Positions 11,485 to 22,174 of a stretch of DNA of 64,000 nucleotides are shown one piece after another (position 1 is the first letter of the stretch; each line of letters opens with the position of its first letter). Position numbers and translations under genes: made by a program. Source of the DNA: Blattamonas nauphoetae (lineage: Eukaryota > Preaxostyla > Oxymonadida); contig JARBJD010000003.1 in assembly GCA_033064195.1 (NCBI GenBank), positions 620,001-684,000 on the forward strand, read 5' to 3'. Under the pieces are notes generated by a model. The model saw only the letters and a program-made list of their open reading frames with translations, made no database searches and was not told the DNA's origin.

Positions 11485-14039
11485 CTATTCATACTGTGCC
11501 CTCACCAAACCTCTCGATGATGGAAACTCTTCGTCTCCAGAAGATCTGAGAAGTTAAAAAAGAGAAGAAAACAAACTTTGGCTTGCTCCTCCGATGAGAA
11601 CTTCTGGGTGCCACTGGCTGTGGCGCACTGCTTCCAATCGCCTTCTCTTTGTGCCGTGAAGCCGAATCTGGCCGTTGCCGTTTCCCAGACATTGGCCGTG
11701 TCTGCGTCATTCCTCCCCCATCCCATCCCTGGCTTCTCCCTGAGTATCCCCGCGTGCCTGCCATTCCCATCCCGTGCCCACTCTGCGTGGCATACAACAG
11801 TTCGTCTTCGCTTTCGTGCAGGTCGTCCTCCTCATCCAGAACTTGACCCAACATGTGCTGCATCCGCTGCCGTTCCTCAAAAGCCTTCCCGAGTGTCTCT
11901 GTCGTCCTGACAGGCATGTCCTGCTGTGGCTGGATGATGCTCGTTGCAGTGACGAGCGAGTTCTCCTGCCGCATGCGGTCATCCGGCACGATACTCACAA
12001 AGTCCATCCCATCCTGCTCGTCCGGATCGAGCTCGTCAGGCATCCTCAGCCGCCACTCTTCCACATCCTCGTCCCACACAGCGAGTCGTCGGACGCGTTG
12101 CTGTTCTTGTTCGGGTATGAAAAGCTGGGCGATGAGGAGGAAGAGATTCATCTGCCCTTCCAGCTCCGACATGCTCGCCAGCATGTCCTCCCGCTGCTCC
12201 TCAAACTCGTTCTGAAGCTCGTTGATCTCCGATTGCGCCTCTGCAACCATCGTCTTTGCTTTCTTGTATTCGTTCAGGAGAGACTCAAGTTGTTTCTTTT
12301 TGGTTTTGAGTTCGTCTTGAGCTGATGAAAACTGCTTCTTCAGATCAATCTCAGCAACCACTTTTGCATCCAACAGTCGCTTCGCTTCTTCTCGCTCCTT
12401 CCTCAATCTCTCCTTCTCCTTCTCGGCCTCCTCCGCTTGGAGTTTTTGTTGTGCAAGTTGTTCCTCGTATTCCTGCTTGTCCTTTCTTCTCAGTTCCTGT
12501 AATTCTTGAAACTTTGAACCTCCCTTGATCACTTTGGCCTGCATTTTTCGAAGTTTGGCCTCAGTTCTTGACCTCTCCTCTTTCTCCTTATCCACCTCAG
12601 CCTGCCTCTTTTTCAAATCTTCCTCAATCTTCTTTCGTTCTTCCTCCAGTCTCTTCTTGTCGCTTTCAAGTGCTGATTTTTCTTCCTTCGCTTTGGCCTT
12701 GAGTTCTGCTTTAAGACGTTCAATAGCTTCATCATCTTGCTGAACAACGATTTCCCCTCTTTTCTGCATTTCAAGCATTCGTTTCAATTCTGCGATTTCT
12801 TCTTGCATCTTCAAAACAAGTGGATCGTTTGCTGAGTTAATCACGGGCTTGTTCTTGATTTGCTTGGCTCTGTTCGCATATTTGAGTGTGGAAAATGTTT
12901 CATCATAATTGTATTCTGCAGGACCAAGGTTGGCAATCATCACAGTTTTCGCATTTCCTCCAAGCGAGTCCTGAAGAAGACGTGTCAGTTTCGAATCACG
13001 ATAAGGAATGTGCCCCGGATTCTTCTTAGTCAGCATGTTGATCACCGTCCCAAGCGTCAACAGTGATTTGTTAATCTCAATTGCTTCCATCAGTCGATCT
13101 CCAGTCGCTTCCGTTTTCGACTGACGCTCAGATCCTGCCAAGTCAACCATATTCAAACGACCAACTCGCACAATCGGATTCCCATCTTTGTCCAGTTGCG
13201 ATAGGTCTGCACATTCAACCGAAATCTGAAATATCGAATGCGAACGCGATGACGTCTTGTTCATCTTCGTCTCCGCCACCACACGATTGTCTGACCCCTT
13301 TTGCATCACCGCCTCCATCATCTTCGGATCCTTGCAAACCACAATCGTCAAATCTTTCACATAAACTCCAGACTTCGGATGCTCCTTTATCGGAAGATCC
13401 ACTGCATTCTCCTTCTTCGACAGAAGATCTTGAATCTTTTCTCGGTAGATTTCCAGATATGACACCGAAACAAGAAATTGCTTCGTTTTGTCTGCTTGTT
13501 CAATGTGAGAGAAAATGTGCTGGAATGAACGCGGAATCACTCCAGGATCATCAGGATATCCAGTCATCGTGTGCGTCTTCCCCGTTCCCGTCTGTCCATA
13601 TGCAAAAATCGTTCCATTAAACCCATCCATCACTGAATTGATGATTCGACGACATGTCTCGTCGTAAATGCTTGACTGGGTTGCACTACAACAATAAAAA
13701 AAACATTTTCATCAACCACAAAGAGGTCATACTCGGGTGGATAGATGTGATCAAATGTATATGTATGTTCAGGCTCTCCAGAGGATTGTGAGTCTTTTGG
13801 TCTCACAATCCTGATCGAACCAGTTGCCCGGTTCATGTGAACACACCTGAAGCAATAAAATGGAGAGAATAATGGAGAATCGTTTTTATTATCACAAAAT
13901 TATTCATACATTTTGTACTTCGCGTCAACTTCTTTCTGACTCAGCGGCCGACATCGCACAACGACCTAAAACGAAAAATATTGCATAAATTGGTTCTTTA
14001 ACGCGATACCTGGACGTTGTCTTCTTTTCCCTCTGACAT
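11485..14039 (-). CDS. Kinesin-2 motor subunit (KIF3-type)
   Basis: Exons run from ATG 14039 ([10 protein letters not shown]) through short introns into [27 protein letters not shown] and [10 protein letters not shown], then the main exon. The motor carries the P-loop [17 protein letters not shown], switch [15 protein letters not shown], switch [13 protein letters not shown] and [37 protein letters not shown] and a long coiled coil follow. A tail segment ([20 protein letters not shown], then VEEWRLRM) matches the conserved globular start of KIF3 tails. A 31-nt intron (11546-11576) precedes the last short exon ending RAQYE and TAG. Kinesin-2 drives anterograde intraflagellar transport. The gene diverges from the YhhN gene with 55 bp between starts. 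Confidence 0.92.
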
Positions 14040-14094
14040 TGATGAGTGTTGATGATGAAGACGGTTCTCTCAATGGGTTCATTTTCTCTCTCCG

Positions 14095-14983
14095 ATGCAA
14101 AAGGTGACTCTAACAGTGGTTAGGGTGATGCTTATCATCGCCCTTATTCTGTGCGCTGGTATTGTCTCTTCCATAGCATTTGTTTCCCAGCCATCGCACT
14201 CCTTTTCAAAGTTCTCCAATTTTACGTCCCTGAAATGATTTTACGGGGAGTTTCAATCCTCCTTCTCCTACCTCTGATCTTTGACTGCTGGAATCCAAAA
14301 CCAAAGCGATCAGAAACCGAAAATACATCTTCTCCAACAACATATAAAAGTTTGTCTTGACTCTATCATGTGGAGATGTCTTATAGTATTTGCGTTAGTC
14401 TCATTGATTCTGTATGCTGCTGGTGACTGTGTTGATGCCTTAGCACATAAAAATATCGTGTACCTCAACGTAACACTACTTCTTAATGGATTGGCAAATG
14501 TCGCCTATTCTATTGCATGCAGTCCTCCAAGTCCCCTCATTCAAAAGGAAGCTTGGTTCTTTACATTTGTTGTGATGTTTGGAGCCGCACTCTCACAGCA
14601 TTTCGTCATGAACGAGGAACTCTACCAAAATCGAATGAAAGTAATTTTTTACTGGCTATTCCAGCTGAGTACTGCCATCCTTGTGACAGTAACTGTCAAT
14701 ACGCGTGATTGTCAGGATAGATGCGGGTTTGACTTCATTTCTATTCATTTTTTGCGATTCAAGTGATTGCCATGTCTATTGCATTATCGGCTCGATTCTC
14801 AACGTAATTTCTCAATGCTCCAAATTTTATTCACACTTTTCTGCGACGGGCATTGGAATAGATTATGTTATTTTGGGAATCTTTTGGTTCGGTTCGACGC
14901 TCTTTGTTTCTTATCTTTCTCAGGTATATTCTGGCAATTTTTCTCTGCGAAGGAATGGACATGCCCCGAGCTCCGAGAACTGA
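14095..14983 (+). CDS. YhhN/TMEM86-family multi-pass membrane protein (lysoplasmalogenase-like)
   Basis: Four exons are recovered by three tiny introns: 32 nt (14159-14190), about 37 nt (near 14352-14388) and 37 nt (14727-14763). The result has several membrane spans: VMLIIALILCAAIALLFKVL, GVSILLLLPLIFDCW, then the family signature region FALVSLILYAAGDCVDAL. The C-terminal pair follows: CIIGSILNVISQCSKFYSHF and IDYVILGIFWFGSTLFVSYL. These correspond to the GD and SD-containing motifs of the YhhN family, whose animal member TMEM86 cleaves lysoplasmalogens in the ER. The second motif here has SQ where the family usually has SD, so activity is uncertain. The end (VYSGNFSLRRN...) could be spliced differently. 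Confidence 0.75.
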
Positions 14984-15238
14984 AACAATACAGTACAATC
15001 GAGCCACTGTACACGAATTAAGTCGTGATTCATGCTGTTTTCATCTGTTCATTTTCACTTCACCCTTCATTTGATAACCAAGAATCAGCCTGCAATTTCC
15101 AGGGTTCCTGATGGATATGGTTCTCAGAAACATTGCTCTCCGAGGGAATCAAAAGAAAAAAATGTGAAGTGAAAGCAGAAACTAAGAAAAACAATTTTAT
15201 TGAACGAGACAAAAATGACAGATGTGAGAGCTCTGTGG

Positions 15239-15751
15239 TCAATACGAAACGTACGAGTCGATAACTTGGGTATTGTCATCGATAGTTCGCATCGACGACT
15301 CAATATCATTTGGAAAAGACACCGAACGACGCTTTCCTTTCTTTCCCTTCTTCCCTTTCTTAGTTTTCTTCTTCTCAGCTTGAACCGACTCCAGTCCGAC
15401 TTTATTTAATCTCCTAACAACATAGAGGATGTATATTTTGGAAGACAATCAAAGTACACACCACCACTTGTTGAGGAGGATTGTGTCGTCAATCTCACTT
15501 GGAGAGTCAACAGATTCGACCACACTAACCTTAGCTTTGGTTAAAACTCCAATTGGATATTCAAGATGGTCTTGACGGAAGAATAAAGTGTAGGTAAGAG
15601 CAAGAGCAGAGAAGAGGAGGACTGCACCAACCAGGAGTGTGATAATGATGGTAGTCAGTGTACAATACGTATATTCTTCAATATCCAAGCTATTAAATTG
15701 AGATTGTGGCTCTTCTTGTAGGTTTTGTTGTTGTTTTTCTTTGGGAGGCAT
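15239..15751 (-). CDS. Small single-span membrane protein with basic tail, unknown function
   Basis: Two exons. The first starts MPPKEKQQQNLQEE and has one strong membrane segment (LTTIIITLLVGAVLLFSALA). A short charged part (SVVESVDSPSEIDDTIL) follows, then an intron of about 57 nt near 15409-15466. The second exon has a striking lysine/glycine run (AEKKKTKKGKKGKKGKRR) and ends IDSYVSY plus stop. It has no cleavable signal peptide and no known domain. It resembles a tail-anchored or type II protein with a polybasic cytosolic patch able to bind acidic lipids or nucleic acid. I do not recognise a family. It diverges from IFT22 with 153 bp between starts. Confidence 0.55.
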
Positions 15752-15904
15752 GGGTAAACTTTACGTATGGGGAAATCAGAGGTGATGAACCATTCCCGCT
15801 CAATCATTCGAAAAATTGTTTAGAAAATACAATGAATTGTGTACCAGTGGTCTTTCAGGATAACTCTTCATTCATCAATGGAATTACTCCCATTATTATC
15901 GAAA

Positions 15905-16649
15905 ATGTCAACCAAACTCAACGTAAAAATCCTTGTTCTTGGTCCAAAGAACGTTGGAAAGACAAACATCTCCAATCTGATTGCTGGAACGATAGAAAAG
16001 CCGAGCGAACGTTATGAACCAACCGTTGGACTCAGAATCCTTGAAGTCTTCACAACCCCAGCCACTAAGATCAAAAATGTTGGAGACAAACTCCTTGTTG
16101 AACTGTGGGATGTCTCAGGTGATCGCAGGTCTCTTTTTCTCGTTCTATAAACTCTCATTAACTCTGAATCATTCATTCTAAAGATACGAAGAAACATGGC
16201 CAGCTATCTGGAAGGATGCCGATGGGATTCTATTTGTCTTTGATGCCGATGACAAATCACAGCCAAAGGAGATGGAGATATGGTATCTACTCTTCATTAT
16301 GTTCCATTCTTAACATCTTTTCAGGTATCGTTCTTTCGCCATGCCTGCCGAATTGTCCGCCAAACACTGCCGTGTTTTCGCTCATCACAAACAACCACAT
16401 GTTGCAAGTTCGAATCCAATTAAATTAGGTTTCCCCCTCTTCAAATTCATTGACACTCCACCAGGATCAGCTTTTCAGGGCATTAATGTCGTTCACACAT
16501 CATTAGACAATGAAGTCGATCTTGTTTGCGTCTTTTTCCATCATATTTTGCCAATTTCTTTGAAGATTCGAGGCGAGTTTGATTCACTAGCCCAAGCTGC
16601 CATCGAACACGCCTCCATTCGTCTAGAAAAGAGTAAATCAAAAAAATGA
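15905..16649 (+). CDS. Intraflagellar transport protein IFT22 (RABL5-like small GTPase)
   Basis: At least three exons are joined by introns near 16126-16183 and 16284-16324. The G domain begins MSTKLNVKILVLGPKNVGKT, a P-loop of the GPxxxGKT type seen in IFT22. It continues YEPTVGLRILEVF, LLVELWDVSGDRRYEETWPA and IWKDADGILFVFDAD, with KEMEIWYRSFAMPAELSAKH in the last exon. ELWD in place of Ras-type DTAGQ, and WPAxxKDAxGxxxVF, are specific to IFT22/RABL5. The canonical NKxD is replaced by HHKQPH, as in this family (AHHKPG). IFT22 is an IFT-B subunit, direct evidence for a flagellum. The stop is TGA after KSKSKK. Confidence 0.9.
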
Positions 16650-16909
16650 CCTTATTTCATCATAGTTATTGTTTTCTTCTTCATTTCTCACTTCATGTCA
16701 TTCTTTACGACATAGCAACCATTTCATCATCTAATCCTTGAACAAAGGAAGCTCCTGCCATTCTACAGAACTTACTCTTGTCTACCTTTCATTACACCCA
16801 CTTTTATCTTGTTACAAAGAGCTACCTTCAGGGAGATGGGTTCCTTCATCAAAAATGAACAAGATGGCCGCATGAAGTGTCATCATTCAATTCAGTTGAA
16901 ATGATTCAT

Positions 16910-17560
16910 CTACTTACGACCTCTTGTGGGCCTTTTCTTGTTGCCAGAGCGTTGGCGGCGTTCTCCCTCTGGTGGTTGGTAGTTAACACCTGGGATTTTT
17001 GCCATTCCAATTGCGCGGAGCATCTCCATTGTGGTCTTGTCAACCTCGATGTGATCTTCTTTGACTTCGGAGATTTCTGGGCAGTAGTTGTCACGGCGTT
17101 CGCGCTCTTCCTCTTGAATTTTCAATGAGATTCCGTGAACTGGTCCCTGCACGATAAAGAGAAAGTAAGATCAATAATGGAGATAAATTGATGCCAATAT
17201 CTAGAAATTTATCGATAGCTTGTCCGCCATGAACGATAAAATCGAGGATACGGAAATAAATGGAAAACAGAAGTGGTGACGTAATCACACTTTTTCGATG
17301 CGAACCATGAGATGTGTGAGGAAACCAGCGATTTTGTTGCGCAGACGCTTCGATGACAGAATGGCAACCTGTTCAACGATGCGTTTGTTGACTTGGAAGT
17401 CATTTGTGAGACGAGGATAAAAACGTTCAATAATGACACGAGCTGACTTCTTTACAGCCTTATTTCTGACGCGACCCTACAAAATCATATCAATTGTTGG
17501 AAATAAGGAATAATAATCATTGAAAGGCGGTTATGAAATCGAAACGAAGAGACACACCAT
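16910..17560 (-). CDS. 40S ribosomal protein eS17
   Basis: The start codon alone forms exon 1 (17558-17560). An intron follows directly at 17477-17557. Exon 2 (17291-17476) reads [20 protein letters not shown] and [21 protein letters not shown] 144-nt intron (17147-17290) leads to exon 3, [36 protein letters not shown] and a basic tail ending PTRGRK and TAG. Sequence and length (141 residues) match eS17, a small-subunit protein. An intron directly after ATG is common in eukaryotic ribosomal protein genes and may aid expression. It diverges from NMD3 with 31 bp between starts. Confidence 0.95.
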
Positions 17561-17591
17561 TTTGATCCAACCATGATTAATTCTTTTTCTC

Positions 17592-19784
17592 GTGATGATG
17601 ATGGAAGCTTTTAATCCGGATCTTTCTGTTGGAAATATGTATCCTATTTCTCGTTTAGACTGTTTCTTTGTTTTATATTCTAGTTTGTGTTGTGTATGTG
17701 GAGTTAGCATCCCCCCGAATCCATCCAATAAATGCGCGAACTGTCTTCGTGCACAGGTGGACATCACCGAAAGCATTAGCCGACAAAACATTCTGATCTT
17801 TTGTCGTGGCTGTGAAAGGTATTTGTCTCTAAACTCTCTGAAGATTCACAACCTCTTCTCCTCCCCTTCTCAGATATCTTCAACCACCAAGATCATGGGT
17901 AACATGCGACCTTGAATCACCTGAACTCCTTACAATTTGTCTGAAAACACTAAAGGGTTTCCACTTCATTCGATTTTCACCATCCTCTTTCTTGGAAGGC
18001 CTCAACAAGGTTCGATTGATCGAAGCGAAATTCATCTGGACGGAACCACATTCACGCAGAGTGATTGTTCGTCTTACTGTTCAGAAAGAAGTCCTTGGAG
18101 CCATTCTTCAACAAGAATTTGATGTTGTATTTGTTGTGAAGACACAGCAATGTGATACATGCACCCGCGCTATGGCTCACGATACCTGGAATGCTGTTGT
18201 TCAGATGCGTCAGAAAGTCTCTTTTTAATCCAGTTTCTTTCCTTTTTACAGGTTGACCATAAAAGAACATTCTTATATCTTGAACAGCTCATTATCAAAC
18301 ACAAAGCTCAGAAAGATTGCCTCCGAATTAAAGTCTTCCTCATTTCTTTCTTGTAATACTGATTTTCATGGACATGTTTCAGTCTTTCCCAGATGGCATT
18401 GACTTCTATTTCAACTTAAAGCAACATGCAATACGATTTGCACAATTTATCCAAGATTTTGTTCCTACACGGTCTGTCCTATTTATGATCTTTTCGATTA
18501 TTTTCATTGTTTTCCTTTCTTGAAACATGATTCATTGCTCTTCGCTCAGAATGAAAGAATCAGAGCAGCTCATCTCTCAAGACTTCCAATCCAACACATC
18601 TAATTCAAAATACGCCATGTCCCTCGAAATTCTTCCTGTTTGTCGTGACGATCTCGTTTTTCTGCCACCCCAAGTTTCTCGGAAGTGTGGTTCAATCAGG
18701 TCCGTTCTTCTCTTCACCGAACCTCTCCTCAGCCAGCTCTGTGTTGTTAGCAAAGTGACACAGTCCATCCATTTGATGGATCCCGACAGAATGACATGTA
18801 TCACACCTCTCTTCTTGATCTCTTCTCAGTCTCCGAATGCACAGGCTCTCTCTACTGGAGCCACCCCTTTACGGTTCTCGGAACTGCCGCTGACATGGTT
18901 GAGTTCCAAGTCATCGATTCAGTCCCAAGTGGACCGATCATTGGAAAGGTTACTCTTTCGTCCCTCCTCGTCCCTTCCCTTCTTCATCTCTTCCCTTCTT
19001 CATCTCTTCCCTTCTTCATCTCTTCCCTTCTTCATCTCTCTTCCCTTCTTCATCCCTTCCCTTCTTCATCTCTCTTCCCGTCTTCATCTCTCTTCCCGTC
19101 TTCATCTCTCTTCCCGTCTTCATCTCTCTTCACTTCCACCACTATTCTCTTCGCAGCACCAAAAAGCTGACGTCACTCTCCGCCGCTCCAACCGGATGGG
19201 TGACAGTGAAGTCCTCGTCCGATCCCATCTGGGAGCAATTCTCAATCCAGGCGACTTTGTGCTTGGGTTCGATCTCGAGTCTCTGAACTACGGTGACGCC
19301 CTGCACGGTTGGAAGGGAGTCGTTCCCGATGTGGTGTGTCTCCTCTCCTTTTCATCCGTTTTCCCAGATCGTCGTCAGGAAGACATTCCCACAATCCAGA
19401 AAGCGTTTGGAGAGGAGGAAGATGTGGACGATGAAGCATCTCGACGCCGAGCAGGACGAGTCGGAGATGAAGAAGGATGTGGAGGACAGGAGGATGCGGG
19501 ACGAGGAGATCTTCACCCGGACAGTCGAGGAAGACAAAGAATACAGACAGAACTTTGCTCTCTTCAAAGCACAGAAGAAGGCACACCATCGCCAATCGGC
19601 TGTTGCTGCAGAGGTGATGCCAGGTATGAACACGGAGATTGATGAGGAGGACGAGGGTGAGGAAGATTCGGATGACCTGATTGGGTTGGATGAGTTGATT
19701 GATGATTTGGAGATTGACGGCGGAGAACAAGCGGAAGACCCGGAGTTGAGGAATCTTGTGGACAGCCTCAACGTCCAGTTCTAA
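17592..19784 (+). CDS. 60S ribosomal export adaptor NMD3
   Basis: About eight exons. The N-terminus has the paired CxxC zinc knuckles of NMD3: CCVCGVSIPPNPSNKCANC, VDITESISRQNILIFCRGC. After an intron come YLQPPRSWVTCDLESPELL, NKVRLIEAKFIWTEPHSRR and AILQQEFDVVFVVKTQQC, with QQCDTCTRAMAHDTW holding a further CxxC. Next are RTFLYLEQLIIKHKAQKDC, FYFNLKQHAIRFAQF, SEQLISQDFQSNTSNSKY and LNPGDFVLGFDLESLNYGD. An acidic C-terminus ends NLVDSLNVQF and TAA. NMD3 bridges the 60S subunit to exportin 1. Four ATG codons in a row mark the likely start. One intron (about 18950-19157) is expanded by a C/T-rich tandem repeat. Confidence 0.93.
18958..19135. repeat. C/T-rich tandem repeat inside an NMD3 intron
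   Basis: About ten imperfect 16-18 bp units of the type CCCTTCTTCATCTCTT, later variant CCCGTCTTCATCTCT, fill most of this intron. The intron lies between IIGK and the AP/HQKADVTL region of NMD3. Most introns in this window are 30-60 nt, so the repeat explains why this one is about 210 nt. The polypyrimidine strand is the coding strand and merges with the 3' splice signal. It resembles the minisatellite at 36-37.5 kb in strand asymmetry but has a different unit. Confidence 0.9.
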
Positions 19785-19915
19785 CATTTTTTGATGAATA
19801 ACTTCACTTGAAAACGAAGAAAATTGAATGTTCTCTGACATACACTCGTTTCCGGTCATAATGTTGTCTGGGGATACCTATTGATTCTCGATCAAGTCAA
19901 CATTTTTTCTCACGA

Positions 19916-21136
19916 ATGTCAACACCTGCCGTTTCGTTCTCGTCTTCTGCTGAATTTCTCAAAAAAGTTCGGCCAAAGCAATTTTTTGATGGACTCTTCT
20001 CAGCAACGAATACTCGTTTTGATAACAGAACCCAAGAATCGTTCCGTCCATGTTCTGTTACTTGCCGTATCGAATTTCTATTTTGATTACATCGCAACAC
20101 ATCTCTGCTTTCTTACGATTTTTCAATTTTCTTTTCAAAGGAACGATTCCGGACACTCTTGGATCATGTGTCGTGAAGCATGGCGCCAACTACATTGTTT
20201 CCACTGTTGTTGGATCATTATCTCGAAAAACATCAATAACATCCAAATTTGATTCCTTAATTGGTATTTTACATGATATTTTTGCATTCTCCTTTGGTTT
20301 TTTTTCTTTCTCTTTGAAACAGCCGTAAACGTCCAATACTCTTCTCAAACTCACCCTCAATTTGAAAACGCCCAGATGGAGCGAGATAGACGAATTCTCT
20401 TCATTTCTTCATTCCTAGAATCTTTGATTGGTCAGTATGATTCAATTCATTTTGTCAAACGAATCATTCACCCTTATATTCCACAGGTGCATCGATGAAT
20501 CATCTCTTTCTTTACAAAATATTCCCCTGAAAAATCGAAAATCACCATTATCGTTACTGGCTTGGTCTCTAACCGTAGATATCACCATTTTAGAAGAAGA
20601 CGGTGATCCAACAGATGCTGCTGTCCTATCTTGCTTTATGGGGCTGAAATCAGGTATAATCTCTCCCCTCTTCTTGTTTTTTAGTAAAATTTCCAGAATT
20701 ATTTGTGTCTGAGAATCCTCACACGAGATCTTTCTCAATCAGTCCTGTCCAACCAGAAAACGAAATTGGGAGAATAGCCCCCGCTCATCTTGAATTCATC
20801 ACATTACCAATCTGTGTGACATTTGGGATTGTCAATACAGTCAAAGGGTTCGTCATTGCTGCACTCTTCATATTTCATCTGTTCTCAAACAGCATTTTAC
20901 TCCTCGCCGATCCATCAGAGGAAGAACTCACACTTCCTGCGAGCACAATTCGATTTGTGATTGATATTCTGCGAGAACAGCCTCGTTTTCTGATGCTCGA
21001 GAAAGACGCAGGCATTCCTCTGGATTTTTCGAAAGAGATTCACCTCAAACCCAAAGACATCTTCTCGCCGTCTCCACTGGCTCTTGATGTTGCTCTGGGA
21101 CGAGCGAAGTCGCTGTGGAAAGCAACGCCGTTGTGA
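19916..21136 (+). CDS. Exosome core subunit Rrp43-like (EXOSC8, RNase PH fold)
   Basis: Six or so exons start at ATG 19916: MSTPAVSFSSSAEFLKKVRP, FDNRTQESFRPC, then across an intron PDTLGSCVVKHGANYIVSTV. Further exons give AQMERDRRILFISSFLESL, then VDITILEEDGDPTDAAVLSC (the RNase PH D-x-D region, the YDxDGNxxDAC of EXOSC8) and PICVTFGIVNTVK. The last gives ILLADPSEEELTLPASTIRF and ends KSLWKATPL plus TGA. The protein is one of six RNase PH-like ring subunits of the RNA exosome. These are catalytically inactive in most eukaryotes. The last 60 codons and the downstream flank are duplicated in inverted orientation at 49147-49409. Confidence 0.85.
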
Positions 21137-21219
21137 TTCAGCATTTCACAGATTGAATAGAGAAGACGAAATCGACAGTGAACATTGGAGAAGAATGAAG
21201 AAACAAAAGATAATTGCGT
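20957..21219 (+). repeat. Source copy of a 263-bp inverted duplication (partner 49147-49409)
   Basis: This segment covers the last 60 codons of the Rrp43 gene plus 83 bp downstream. Its reverse complement occurs at 49147-49409 over the same 263 bp. I count five substitutions (about 98% identity) and no indel. Identity ends sharply at both sides. The pairing makes this intact copy the source, because here it continues a conserved gene. Confidence 0.93.
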
Positions 21220-21315
21220 CTCTGGAATTCAAGCAACAATAGTACTCCTTAAAGTCGTTGATATTGGGATAACTCAACTGTACCATTCGTAAATAAGTGG
21301 CTTTCAAAATGAGAA

Positions 21316-22147
21316 TCAACTGAATTGAGGATTGTAGGGAAGGGGACCAGGAATACGACCTTCCGCAAGCAATTTATCACGAAGATACAAACATGCCAAC
21401 GTTTTGGAGTCATGAGTAGCCTTCCAGAGAGAGTCCAAGGGAACGATCTGAATTGTTGAAAGAAAGAAATGAGAGATACTTTAAGGCGAATATATTCCCC
21501 ATGTTCCGTGAGACCAGCCAATTTTCCTTCCAATTGTGTCATTTGACTTTTTGTCATTTCCACACGATAGAGATATAGACGGATGAACTCATCGCAGAGT
21601 CCGACTGACGGATAAAACCCTCTTACTTCTTTTCCATGAGCAAGTTCAGTGAGATCAATCATGTCTTTTTCTGTCAGAGAAATTCCAGTTTCTTCCTGCA
21701 AATTTAACAATGTTCAGAACAGACTTTCATTTCCTGGACGACAACTCCAGCAAAATTTGATGAACCATCAATCATACCCGCGACAGCTTCCAGAAAGTTT
21801 GATTTTCCAACTGCGAGTCTCGGTTGCTCAACCAATAGCGCATATGACTGATTCTCGCAGATGACTTCAACGAGGCAGGCGACAGCTCCTCCACGAAGAA
21901 GGATGATGCCAGGAATTGGATGAGTTCCATCTGCAACGTATGCCTCAACTTTCATCTTCACAAAAAGAATTCTGTTTGGGGTAGCATCCACGTTCTGAAT
22001 GAGAATGGACTTCACAGTGATCCCGGCGTCAACTGACTTAACCCAATCCTGAAATGGAACAAATGTATCAATAACTCGTTGGACATCAATATCACCTGTG
22101 AGGCCAGTGACTGGAACAGCTGTGTCTTTGATAATAACTGAGGACAT
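21316..22147 (-). CDS. Nudix hydrolase of the plant NUDX14 (ADP-sugar pyrophosphatase) type
   Basis: Three or four exons starting at ATG 22147 (MSSVIIKDTAVPVTGLTGD). The N-terminal part includes GIILLRGGAVACLVEVICEN and ALLVEQPRLAVGKSNFLEA. The Nudix box then follows across an intron as GMIDGSSNFAGVVVQEMEEE plus TGI. Next are DMIDLTELAHGKEVRGFYPS, GLCDEFIRLYLYRVEM, LEGKLAGLTEHGEYI and PLDSLWKATHDSKTLACL. Layout and the HGE(Y/F)I motif match NUDX14, which hydrolyses ADP-glucose or ADP-ribose. In the box the first Glu (G-x5-E) is Ser and the Arg of REU is Gln. The three metal-binding Glu are kept. It diverges from syntaxin-18 with 27 bp between starts. Confidence 0.85.
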
Positions 22148-22174
22148 GGACAAGAAGAAAAAACGGTGGGTTAG

